DNA of 64,000 nucleotides from Devosia yakushimensis. Its GTDB lineage: Bacteria > Pseudomonadota > Alphaproteobacteria > Rhizobiales > Devosiaceae. A program made the translations under genes and the position numbers. Of this stretch, positions 50,931-58,963 are shown one piece after another. The first letter of the stretch is position 1. Each line of letters starts with the position of its first letter. The stretch is from assembly GCF_030159855.1 (NCBI RefSeq), contig NZ_BSNG01000001.1, forward strand, positions 806,001 through 870,000, read 5' to 3'. Below the pieces are notes generated by a model. The model did not search any database and was not told where the DNA came from. It was given only the letters and a program-made list of their open reading frames with translations.

Positions 50931-52751
50931 TCAAATCGCTGCCGTCGCCCCCTTCAACCAGTCCTTCACCACACCAGCCACAACCGGCCCGATTTCCGAC
51001 CACACCCGCTGGTGATAGGCATTGAGCCAATCCCGCTCACCCGTGGTCAGCATCGCCACATCGATCAGCCTGGTATCGATCGGAGCGAGCGTCAGCGTCT
51101 CGAATTCCAAAAATCCAGGCGCGCTGGCGCTCTCCACCACCACAATCAGGTTTTCGATGCGGATGCCGTATTCGCCGGTCTTGTAATAGCCGGGCTCGTT
51201 GGAAATCACGTTCCCAGCTTCGAGCGGCAGCGTATAGCGCGGGGAAATGCCGATCGGCCCCTCATGCACGCCAAGATAGGCGCCCACGCCGTGCCCGGTA
51301 CCGTGATTATAGGTCACCCCATCCTGCCACAGGAATTGCCGGGCCAGCACGTCGAGCTGGGCGCCCGAGGTGCCCTTGGGGAAGCGGGCCATGGAAATGG
51401 CGATCATGCCCTTGAGCACCCGGGTAAAGCGGTCGCGCTGTTCGTCCGTGGCCGGGCCGGTCGCCATGGTGCGGGTAATGTCGGTGGTGCCCGACAGATA
51501 TTGGGCGCCGCTATCCACCAGCATCAATTCACCGGGTTGCAAGACCCGATCGGTCTTCTCCGTCACCCGGTAATGCACGATGGCGCCATTGCTGCCGGCG
51601 CCCGAAATCGTGTCGAAACTGGCATCGACGCAGGTTTCGTCTTCGCGGCGGAAGGCTTCGAGCGCCGTGACGATGCCGATTTCGGTCAGTTTGCCCGAAG
51701 GGGCATTGCCGTCGAACCAGGCGAGGAATTTTGCCAGCGCCACGCCATCGAGCTTGTGTGCCTCGCGCATGCCGGCCAGTTCCGCCTCGTTCTTGCGCGA
51801 TTTGGGCAGCAAGACCGGGTCGCGCTTTTCGATCAGGGCCGCGCCCGCTTGCTTGAGTGCCGACGCAACGGCCTCCGGGGCCGAAGCCGGGTCGATCAGC
51901 ACGGTCTTCTTGCCCTTGCCCAACTTGGCCAGGGCCGCGGGCAGGGCCTTGCTGCTGACGATCGTGGCCACGCCGTTTAGGGCCTTTTCCAGCTCCGGGG
52001 TGATCTTGGCCGGGTCGAGATAGAGCGAGGGCAGTCCCTTGCGCGGCAGAACCGCAAAGCCCAGCACGAAGGGTGTATTGGGCACATCATGGCCGCGGAT
52101 ATTGAGCAGCCAGCAGATCGATTCCGGCAGGGTCAGCACAGCCGCATCGGCGCCGTCCTTGTCGAGGCTCGCCTGGATATCGGCAATCTTGTCCTGCGCG
52201 GTCCTGCCGGCCCGGTTGTGGCCCAGCACCTCGATGGCGCTTACCGGCGCTCGGGGCCGGTCGGCCCAGATGGCGTCGACCAGATTGGCGCCGGGCACTA
52301 GCTTGGCGCGCTTGCCCAGCTTGGCCTGAAGGTCGCGGATTTCCCCCGGGGTATGCAGCCAGGGGTCATAGCGGATGGTGCCGCCCTTGGGCACATAGTC
52401 GCCGATTTCGGCCGGCAGCCCGCCCAACGCTTCATGCACGGTCACCTTGGCCGTATCGGTCTGGGCTGGGGCCTGCAGCGTATAGCGGCTATCGACGAAG
52501 AGCCCGGCTTTCTTCCTGCCGACAATGGCGACGCCGGCCGAGCCGGTAAAACCGGTCACATAGGCCAGCCGCGCTTCGCTGGCCGGCACCGACTCGCCGC
52601 GATGGGCATCGGCCCGCGGCACGAGAAAGCCGTCGACCCCTGCCTTCTCCATGGCCGCCCGCAGGGCCTTGAGTCGCGGCGCGACGTTTTTCGGGTCGGC
52701 CTTTTCCTCAAAACTCTGGAAGATGGCGGGCGGAAAAGTCTGGTCTGTCAT
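50931..52751 (-). CDS. Aminopeptidase P family (M24B) metallopeptidase
   Basis: A 606-residue protein of the three-domain type (two N-terminal creatinase-like domains, then the pita-bread fold). Metal ligands are visible as Asp in MLVDSGAQYLSGTTDITRTM (two Asp), His in HGTGHGVGAYLGVHEGP, Glu in VISNEPGYYKTGEYG and Glu in IENLIVVVES. It removes an N-terminal residue ahead of Pro and is cytoplasmic. The N-terminal start at MTDQTFPP (52751) is preferred over 52781. Length fits the long bacterial/eukaryotic Xaa-Pro aminopeptidase group. Confidence 0.93.
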   Translation of the reverse strand: MTDQTFPPAIFQSFEEKADPKNVAPRLKALRAAMEKAGVDGFLVPRADAHRGESVPASEARLAYVTGFTGSAGVAIVGRKKAGLFVDSRYTLQAPAQTDTAKVTVHEALGGLPAEIGDYVPKGGTIRYDPWLHTPGEIRDLQAKLGKRAKLVPGANLVDAIWADRPRAPVSAIEVLGHNRAGRTAQDKIADIQASLDKDGADAAVLTLPESICWLLNIRGHDVPNTPFVLGFAVLPRKGLPSLYLDPAKITPELEKALNGVATIVSSKALPAALAKLGKGKKTVLIDPASAPEAVASALKQAGAALIEKRDPVLLPKSRKNEAELAGMREAHKLDGVALAKFLAWFDGNAPSGKLTEIGIVTALEAFRREDETCVDASFDTISGAGSNGAIVHYRVTEKTDRVLQPGELMLVDSGAQYLSGTTDITRTMATGPATDEQRDRFTRVLKGMIAISMARFPKGTSGAQLDVLARQFLWQDGVTYNHGTGHGVGAYLGVHEGPIGISPRYTLPLEAGNVISNEPGYYKTGEYGIRIENLIVVVESASAPGFLEFETLTLAPIDTRLIDVAMLTTGERDWLNAYHQRVWSEIGPVVAGVVKDWLKGATAAI

Positions 52752-52955
52752 AGCGTCGTCCCTGATCGGCTCATGCAACATCTTAACGAGAGGTTGGCGC
52801 GGCGCGAAGTCTGAACGGCAAATTAACGGGATAGTAACGGGACTTGCGAAACGGGCATGGCTGGCTTGCCGTTAGCCCCCTAACCAAAGCATGGGGGAAG
52901 CACTAGATAAGCTCCTGTCGGCGGCAATAGATCGTCGGCATGCATGGAGACTGAA

Positions 52956-53087
52956 ATGACCGAGAGCAAGAACGATTTCCGCAAGGCACTGGGAGCCGTC
53001 ATCGACGCCCGTGGCCGCGAGTCGAGCCGACAGGTCAGCTATCGCATGCAGCATCAGCTGATCGGCGCATTTACCAAGCGCCCGTAA
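52956..53087 (+). CDS. Small protein of 43 residues
   Basis: The ATG at 52956 has TGGAGA six bases upstream, and the frame MTESKNDFRKALGAVIDARG continues to a TAA at 53085-53087. The product is basic, with no membrane segment, and ends HQLIGAFTKRP. An intrinsic terminator follows 33 bp later. Together these features make a real small gene likely, though I do not recognise a family. The 204-bp gap upstream has no other feature that I can support. Confidence 0.65.
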   Translation: MTESKNDFRKALGAVIDARGRESSRQVSYRMQHQLIGAFTKRP

Positions 53088-53120
53088 GGCCGCTGCAGTT
53101 TACTGCTGACGATTCTGTTG

Positions 53121-53150
53121 ATCCCCGGACGCAAGTTCGGGGATTTTGCT
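53121..53150 (+). terminator. Intrinsic terminator after the 43-residue gene
   Basis: ATCCCCG and CGGGGAT form a stem followed by TTTGCTTTT. It closes the small gene just described and lies ahead of the converging prmA end. Confidence 0.85.
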
Positions 53151-53230
53151 TTTCCGCTCACTAAAGCGGCTCGATGCTCCTGCCGGTGCTAACAGTCTGC
53201 TAGCATCCGGCGAGCAAATGCGAATGCCTG

Positions 53231-54115
53231 CTAACGCATTTGCAGGATCAGCGTGGTCCAGTCCTTGCGCTGCAATTTCTCGGTCAGGATCATGCCCTGA
53301 CGCTGATAGGCGTTGATCACGCCGCGCGCCTGATGCTCCAGAATCCCCGACAGGATGATCGTCGCGCCCCGCTGCGCCACCCGGCCCATGGCCGGCGCCA
53401 GCGCCGTCAGCGGTCCGGCCAGAATATTGGCGACGATCAGGTCATAGGGGGCATTGCCCGCAATGGTGGGGTTGGTCAGGCCCGTCGCCTCGATGCCGAT
53501 GATGAACTTGCCGACGCCATTTTGTTCAGCATTTTCAAGGGTCGTCTTGACAGCGATAGGGTCGATATCGCTGGCGATAACCGGCAGGCGCAGGCGCTTC
53601 GCCAGCGCGATGGCCAATACTCCGGTGCCGGTTCCCACATCGAGCAGAACCCGCGGACGGCGGCGCTTCAGCACCTTGTCGATGGCTTCGAGGCACCCCG
53701 TCGTCGTCTCGTGATGGCCGGTGCCGAAGGCCTGGGCCGCATCGATCCGCATGGCCGTCAGCCCGCCGGGAATGGGGCCGGTCTCGTGGCTGCCATAGAC
53801 ATAGAAGCCGCCGGCAATGACCGGGGCCAGCCCCTCCAGCGATTTGGCAACCCAGTTGATTTCCGGATCGATCGGCGCAACGGAAAAATCGACAGCGCCG
53901 CCAAGGGTTTGCCGGGCAAGTTCAGAAAATGATTCAAGATCGGGCGGGCTGTCGCAGGTGGCCTCGAAGAACCATTCGCCGGTCTCTTCATTCTCATGCG
54001 CCGAGGCGGTCAGCGCCAGGTCGTCCCGTTCCATCACTGCATCGACCAGGGCATAGGCCTGTTCCTTGGTGAGCGGGGCGGAGAGCTGGTCGACGGGCAT
54101 GGGCGGCGCTTTCAT
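53231..54115 (-). CDS. prmA: Ribosomal protein L11 methyltransferase
   Basis: A 294-residue SAM-dependent enzyme that trimethylates ribosomal protein L11. Motif I is LLDVGTGTGVLAIALAKRL, with the conserved AQAFGTGHHETTTGCL and VANILAGPL. The N-terminal domain that binds L11 is present (WFFEATCDSPPDLESFSELARQTLG). The start at 54115 has AAGGGG upstream; a TTG at 54151 in the same frame is less likely. Confidence 0.94.
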   Translation of the reverse strand: MKAPPMPVDQLSAPLTKEQAYALVDAVMERDDLALTASAHENEETGEWFFEATCDSPPDLESFSELARQTLGGAVDFSVAPIDPEINWVAKSLEGLAPVIAGGFYVYGSHETGPIPGGLTAMRIDAAQAFGTGHHETTTGCLEAIDKVLKRRRPRVLLDVGTGTGVLAIALAKRLRLPVIASDIDPIAVKTTLENAEQNGVGKFIIGIEATGLTNPTIAGNAPYDLIVANILAGPLTALAPAMGRVAQRGATIILSGILEHQARGVINAYQRQGMILTEKLQRKDWTTLILQMR

Positions 54116-54219
54116 TTGATTGGCCCCTTGTTGGGGCAGGGCCTCGGACAAGTCAATGCGGCACGATTTTCTTGACTTTCCAGAGTGCCATGTTCATGGT
54201 TTGTTTCGGAGGGCGAGTC

Positions 54220-54681
54220 ATGAATTTGAAGGCGCTGAACACGGTGATCGTGGCCGCCAAACAGGCCAGCTATGTCGGCGGCGGAGAAAAGACCGCGTCG
54301 AGCCGGCAGGGTTCGTATGATCTTGTCTGGTCGCAGGGGGCTTGGCGTTATCGCGACAGCTATTTCGGCGGCACGGACTTTCTGGGCCAGGAGACGGTAT
54401 GGCTCGATTCCGAGCCGGTCTGGGCCATGAATTACCATGGCTTCATCCTCCGCCCCGATCTGATCGACGCAGTGCGGGCAGGCGAGACCATCAAGGCGGC
54501 TTTATCGGCCATGTATGCCGAGGGCCGGTTTCTCGGCGGATTTCGCTGGCTGGGCGCTTACGGGGAATACGTGGATAAGTCGGAGGGTGGGGTCGAGCTG
54601 TTTTCCGGTGAAGAGGAAATTTATTGTGAGAGAACAAAGGCTTATGGACTTCGCTATAGCGGCGGACTGATCAAGCCCTAG
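54220..54681 (+). CDS. DUF5680 family protein
   Basis: A 153-residue protein starting MNLKALNTVIVAAKQASYVGGGEKTASSRQGSYDLVWSQGAWRYRDSYFGGTDFLGQETVWLDSEPVWAMNYHGFIL, the characteristic sequence of DUF5680. The start is fixed by GGAGGGCG in front of the ATG at 54220. No catalytic motif is evident. It opens a run of four small genes that are read together. Confidence 0.85.
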   Translation: MNLKALNTVIVAAKQASYVGGGEKTASSRQGSYDLVWSQGAWRYRDSYFGGTDFLGQETVWLDSEPVWAMNYHGFILRPDLIDAVRAGETIKAALSAMYAEGRFLGGFRWLGAYGEYVDKSEGGVELFSGEEEIYCERTKAYGLRYSGGLIKP

Positions 54682-54781
54682 GGCTGATTGATATTCGGCG
54701 TCTCTCGCAGGTGGGGGCGGGATGTCACGCGGTTACCATTATCGTCATTGACCATATGACCGCCTAGCCATGGAGATATTG

Positions 54782-55279
54782 ATGTTCAAAGTTCCATATT
54801 TCGACAATGCCGAACTCACGACATTCGCGGATGCCGATACGAGCGAGGCAGGAGCCGCTGCGGCCTTGGCAGCGTTTCTCACGCTGACGCCGGAAGACCG
54901 CATTTCGGATTCGCGCCATGTCTTTGCGTATTACAAGGACTACCACCAGGCCGTTGGCGGCGAGGATTGGATGGACGAGGAGATGGGCATCCCGGAGACC
55001 CCGGCCGATATCTGGGATTATGTCCGCCCCGGCGAGATCAATTTAACCAAGGGCCGCCGCGGCGATGACAATTGGTACGTCGTCATGGAAGCCAATTGCG
55101 GCTGGGAAGAAGAGCACGGCCTCATGCTGGTCTGGCGCAATGGCACGACGCTTACCAAGGTTGGCGGCTATGACGGGCATGTCACCAACACAAATGCCTA
55201 TGCCGACGATAGCTTGGCCGATGTTGTCTATGCGGCGACGGATCCAAAATTTACCACGCGTCTCAATGAGTTAGGGTGA
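54782..55279 (+). CDS. Small acidic protein, DUF6985-like
   Basis: A 165-residue acidic protein (MFKVPYFDNAELTTFADADTSEAGAAAALAAFLTLTPEDRISDSRHVFAYYKDYHQAVGGEDW). The ending WYVVMEANCGWEEEHGLMLVWRNGTTLTKVGGYDGHVTNTNAYADD resembles DUF6985 proteins, sometimes annotated as immunity-like. The start at 54782 has GGAGA at the right distance. Five bases separate it from the next gene, so they are likely co-transcribed. Confidence 0.65.
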   Translation: MFKVPYFDNAELTTFADADTSEAGAAAALAAFLTLTPEDRISDSRHVFAYYKDYHQAVGGEDWMDEEMGIPETPADIWDYVRPGEINLTKGRRGDDNWYVVMEANCGWEEEHGLMLVWRNGTTLTKVGGYDGHVTNTNAYADDSLADVVYAATDPKFTTRLNELG

Positions 55280-55283
55280 AGTC

Positions 55284-55574
55284 ATGCATGGTCTCATCGG
55301 CAAGATGCTGGCGGCGCCCGGCAAACGCGAGGAATTGCTGGCGATCATGCTGGAGGGCAATGACGCCATGCCCGGCTGCATCAGCTATGTCATAGCCCGC
55401 GATCCGGCGAGCGAGGATGGTATCTGGATCACCGAGGTCTGGGACAGCAAGGAGAGCCACGCCGCCTCCCTGCAACTGCCCCATGTGCAGGCAACCATAG
55501 CCAGGGCCAAGCCGATGATTGCCGGGTTCGGGGACTATTTCGCGACCGAGCCGCTTGGCGGAATTGGGGTCTGA
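55284..55574 (+). CDS. Antibiotic biosynthesis monooxygenase-fold protein
   Basis: A 96-residue ABM-like protein with the dimeric alpha/beta barrel pattern: HGLIGKMLAAPGKREELLAIMLEGNDAMPGCISYVIARDPASEDGIWITEVWDSKESHAASLQLPHVQATIARAKPMIAGF. Proteins like this are small quinol or heme-handling monooxygenases or unassigned stress proteins. It follows the preceding gene after four bases. Confidence 0.85.
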   Translation: MHGLIGKMLAAPGKREELLAIMLEGNDAMPGCISYVIARDPASEDGIWITEVWDSKESHAASLQLPHVQATIARAKPMIAGFGDYFATEPLGGIGV

Positions 55575-55649
55575 CAGTAGCGATAGCCACCCGACTGGTA
55601 CCGGCGGGCAGAGATTGCTAGAGTTTGCCAAATCGCGGGGAGATGGCGC

Positions 55650-56042
55650 ATGGCAGTGAAACTTGTTTACTGGATCAGCACAGGCTTGGTCTGCCTCGTC
55701 TATTTGGGCAGCGCTGCTTTCTACACCTTCTCCATGACCGCGGTGCAGGAGACCTTTATCGGCTTCGGTTACCCCGGCTATCTCCCTTATTTGCTGGTGC
55801 CGATCAAGCTATTGGCCGTGGCGGCGTTGCTGGTGCGGCGCCCGATCTGGCTGGCTCAGCTTGCCTATGCCGGCAGCTTCTACCATCTGCTGCTGGCCTT
55901 CACGGCGCATGTCGGCGCGGGCGATCCCGGCTTTGTTCCCGCCGTGGTGAGCTTCGTGCTGCTGATCACGTCCTGGGCCACACAAAACGCCGTCCGCAAG
56001 GGCGTCGCGGCCTATGCCCCCACGCGGTTCGGCATTGCCTGA
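55650..56042 (+). CDS. DoxX-like membrane protein
   Basis: A 130-residue four-segment membrane protein: MAVKLVYWISTGLVCLVYLGSAAFYTF, YLPYLLVPIKLLAVAALLV, LAQLAYAGSFYHLLLAFTAHVG and VPAVVSFVLLITSWATQ. The segment IGFGYPGYLPYLLVPIKLLAVAALL is typical of the DoxX-like family. The role is unknown. It follows the ABM-like gene after 75 bp. Confidence 0.83.
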   Translation: MAVKLVYWISTGLVCLVYLGSAAFYTFSMTAVQETFIGFGYPGYLPYLLVPIKLLAVAALLVRRPIWLAQLAYAGSFYHLLLAFTAHVGAGDPGFVPAVVSFVLLITSWATQNAVRKGVAAYAPTRFGIA

Positions 56043-56069
56043 CGGTGACGGGGCAATCCCCGGGGCGGC

Positions 56070-56387
56070 CTAGAACCTGACGGCGGTACCGGATACCGAC
56101 ACCATCAGCATGGAGCCGCCCTGGCCGACCACTTCATAGTCGATATCGACGCCCACCACCGCATCGGCTCCCATGCGTTCGGCCTCGGATTCCAGCTCGT
56201 TGAAGGCCTCGCGACGGGCATCCCGCAGCGTCGATTCATAGGCGCCCGCCCGGCCGCCGACAATGTCGCGAATGCCGGCGAACAAGTCCTTGAAAATATT
56301 GGCGCCAACGATGACTTCGCCGGTGGCAATGCCAAGATATTCCCGGATTGGGCGGCCTTCCAGGGTGGGCGTCGTGCTGATGATCAT
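56070..56387 (-). CDS. YbjQ/UPF0145 family protein
   Basis: A 105-residue protein, MIISTTPTLEGRPIREYLGIATGEVIVGANIFKDLFAGIRDIVGGRAGAYESTLRDARREAFNELESEAERMGADAVVGVDIDYEVVG, the full consensus of the UPF0145 (YbjQ) family of putative heavy-metal-binding domain proteins. It is 105 residues, the family norm, and has no catalytic residue known. It lies directly downstream of the helicase gene on the same strand. Confidence 0.92.
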   Translation of the reverse strand: MIISTTPTLEGRPIREYLGIATGEVIVGANIFKDLFAGIRDIVGGRAGAYESTLRDARREAFNELESEAERMGADAVVGVDIDYEVVGQGGSMLMVSVSGTAVRF

Positions 56388-56416
56388 GCAATTCTCCTCA
56401 TATGGCCTGTGCCGCC

Positions 56417-58756
56417 TCAGCCCTTCTTGATAAAGCTGTCCAGCACCTTTTTCCGTCCGGCTTTTTCGAAGTCGATGGTCAGCTTATTGCCTTCGATCCC
56501 GGCAATTGCGCCATAGCCGAATTTGAGGTGGAACACCCGCTCGCCGAAGCCGAAGGCCGATTTGTCATTGCCCAGGTCGACCGACCGGGCGACCAGATCG
56601 CCATCGATGGTGAGGGGGCCGCTGCCTTTGCGGTTGGCCTGTTGGGCGCGAGCGCGCTGCCAGCCGGGGGTTTCATAGACGCTTTCGAACGGATCGGCCT
56701 TGTTGAAGCGGCTGCTGGCACCGCCACCATAGCCATAGCCGCCATAGGAGGAGCCGGTATCGGTGACCTCAACCGCATCGGCTGGCAATTCATCGAGGAA
56801 GCGCGAGGGAATGGCCGATTGCCAGAGCCCATGGATGCGCCGGTTCTGGGCCGCAGAGATGCGCACGCGCTTGCGGCCGCGGGTGATGCCGACATAGGCC
56901 AGGCGCCGCTCCTCCTCGAGCCCGGCGCGGCCGCTTTCATCCATCGAGCGCTGGCTGGGAAAGGTGCCTTCCTCCCAGCCGGGCAGGAAAACGGTGTTGA
57001 ATTCCAGACCCTTGGCCCCGTGCAGGGTCATGATGGTGACGGCATCGCTCGCCTCGGTGCTGTCGCGATCCATCACCAGGGCGATGTGTTCGAGGAAGCC
57101 GCCGAGCGTGTCGAACTCTTCCATCGAACGGCTGAGTTCCTTGAGGTTTTCCCTGCGTCCCTCCGACTCGAGCGACTTGTCGGCGCTGAGCATGTCGGTA
57201 TAGCCGCTCTCCTCGAGAATTCGTTCGACCAGTTCAAAGGGCTTCAAGGTCTGGGCGTGGAACGCCCAGTCATCGAACTGGGAAACGAGGCTGAGCAAGG
57301 TTGTGCGCTGTTTGGGCTTGAGTTCCTCGGTTTCGACCAGCATGCGGATGGCGGAGAGCAGCGGTACGTTAGCCGCGCGGGCCGCGCTGTGCAGCAACTG
57401 GACCGTCGAGTCTCCAAGGCCGCGCTTGGGGGTGTTGATAATGCGGTCGAGAGCCAGGTCGTCGGCCGGTTGTGCGACAAGGCGCAGATAGGCGATGGCA
57501 TCGCGGATTTCCTTGCGCTCGTAAAAGCGCGGGCCGCCGATGACGCGGTAATTCAGCCCCAGTGTGATGAAGCGCTCTTCGAATTCGCGCATCTGGAAGG
57601 AGGCGCGGACCAGGATCGCCATGGAGTTGAGGCTGTCGCCGGCGCGCTGATATTGCTCGATCTCTTCGCCGACTGTGCGGGCTTCCTCTTCGGAATCCCA
57701 CACCTGGGTGACGGAAACCAGCTCGCCCTTTTCGCCGACATCGGTCTGCAGGGTTTTTCCGAGGCGGCTTTCATTGAAGGCGATGAGATTGGAAGCGGCC
57801 TTGAGGATATTGGAGGTCGAGCGGTAATTGCGCTCGAGCTTGATCACCTTGGCGCCCGGGAAATCCTTTTCGAAGCGCAGGATATTGTCCACCTCGGCGC
57901 CGCGCCAGCCATAGATGGATTGATCGTCGTCGCCGACGACGCAGATATTGGCTTCGGAGGCCGGTTTTCCCTGCGCGAGAAGCCGTAGCCAGAGATACTG
58001 GGCGACGTTACTGTCCTGGTATTCGTCGACCAGCATGTATTTGAATTTACGGTGGAATTCGGCCAGAACGTCGGGGTGTTCCTTGAACAGGCGGATGCAC
58101 TCGAGCAGCAGGTCGCCGAAATCTGCGGCGTTGAGCACCTTCAGGCGGGCCTGGTAATCGGCATAGAGCTTGGCGCCGCGGCCATTGGCGTAGCCGCCGC
58201 TTTCGGCCGGCGAAACGTCCTTGGGCAACAGGCCCTTGTTCTTCCAGGCATCCATCATGCCGGCGAACTGCTTGGCAGGCCAACGCTTCTCGTCGATATT
58301 CTCGACCTCAAGCAATTGCTTGATCAGCCGGATCTGATCGTCGGTATCGAGGATGGTGAAGGTGCTCGTCAGACCCACCAGGCCGGCATGCTGGCGCAAG
58401 ATGCGGGCGCCGATGGAGTGGAACGTGCCCATCCAGGGCATGGCCTCTAGCCGGGGAACAAGCTTCTCGATCCGCTCCTTCATCTCGCGGGCCGCCTTGT
58501 TGGTGAAGGTCACCGACAGAATTTGGGACGGCCAGGCGCGATTGGTATTGATGATGTGGGCAATGCGCGTTGTCAGCACGCGCGTCTTGCCTGTGCCGGC
58601 GCCGGCCAGCACCAGCAGCGGACCATCGGTCGTCTCCACCGCAAGCCGCTGCTCCTCATTGAGGCCAGTGAGGTAGTCAGGCGTCTCGCGCCGGCCGAAC
58701 TGGCTGGTGATCGACCCGGCAGGCGGGCGTTCGGTATTGTGGGCGTTGCCGGGCAT
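56417..58756 (-). CDS. uvrD: UvrD/PcrA-family DNA helicase
   Basis: A 779-residue superfamily 1A helicase. Walker A is LVLAGAGTGKTRVLTTRIAHII, then VTFTNKAAREMKERI, FKYMLVDEYQDSNVAQYLWL, VVGDDDQSIYGWRGAEVDNIL, LERNYRSTSNIL, VTIMTLHGAKGLEFNTVFLPGWEEGTFP and ERRLAYVGITRGRKRV. The C-terminus has the PcrA/UvrD tudor-like end (VFHLKFGYGAIAGIEGNKLTIDFEKAGRKKVLDSFIKKG). It unwinds DNA 3-prime to 5-prime in excision and mismatch repair and in removal of RecA filaments. The gap upstream contains the Pho box of the next gene. Confidence 0.95.
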   Translation of the reverse strand: MPGNAHNTERPPAGSITSQFGRRETPDYLTGLNEEQRLAVETTDGPLLVLAGAGTGKTRVLTTRIAHIINTNRAWPSQILSVTFTNKAAREMKERIEKLVPRLEAMPWMGTFHSIGARILRQHAGLVGLTSTFTILDTDDQIRLIKQLLEVENIDEKRWPAKQFAGMMDAWKNKGLLPKDVSPAESGGYANGRGAKLYADYQARLKVLNAADFGDLLLECIRLFKEHPDVLAEFHRKFKYMLVDEYQDSNVAQYLWLRLLAQGKPASEANICVVGDDDQSIYGWRGAEVDNILRFEKDFPGAKVIKLERNYRSTSNILKAASNLIAFNESRLGKTLQTDVGEKGELVSVTQVWDSEEEARTVGEEIEQYQRAGDSLNSMAILVRASFQMREFEERFITLGLNYRVIGGPRFYERKEIRDAIAYLRLVAQPADDLALDRIINTPKRGLGDSTVQLLHSAARAANVPLLSAIRMLVETEELKPKQRTTLLSLVSQFDDWAFHAQTLKPFELVERILEESGYTDMLSADKSLESEGRRENLKELSRSMEEFDTLGGFLEHIALVMDRDSTEASDAVTIMTLHGAKGLEFNTVFLPGWEEGTFPSQRSMDESGRAGLEEERRLAYVGITRGRKRVRISAAQNRRIHGLWQSAIPSRFLDELPADAVEVTDTGSSYGGYGYGGGASSRFNKADPFESVYETPGWQRARAQQANRKGSGPLTIDGDLVARSVDLGNDKSAFGFGERVFHLKFGYGAIAGIEGNKLTIDFEKAGRKKVLDSFIKKG

Positions 58757-58874
58757 CTATGGCCTTTCCGTCACGTCGCGCCGAGCTCTGGCGGCACCGT
58801 GGGGATGAGATCGAATCTTATTTTGTTCACGGTGCAATATAGGGATTACCGGGCCCGCTGTACAGAATGCCGGC

Positions 58875-58903
58875 CTGTCATTGATCCGTCATATCTGTGT
58901 CAT
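58875..58903 (+). promoter_or_regulatory. Pho box: three 11-bp repeats
   Basis: CTGTCAT (58875), CCGTCAT (58886) and GTGTCAT (58897) occur at exactly 11-bp spacing, each followed by a four-base AT-richer spacer (TGAT and ATCT between them). This matches the PhoB binding unit (CTGTCAT-N4 repeats), and the last repeat ends 60 bp before the start at 58964. The same stretch does not recur elsewhere in the window. Confidence 0.78.
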
Positions 58904-58963
58904 CCAACGGTCTTGCAGCGGCACTAATCCGAGCCCCGTATCCTTACCAGGGGGCTCATTTTC

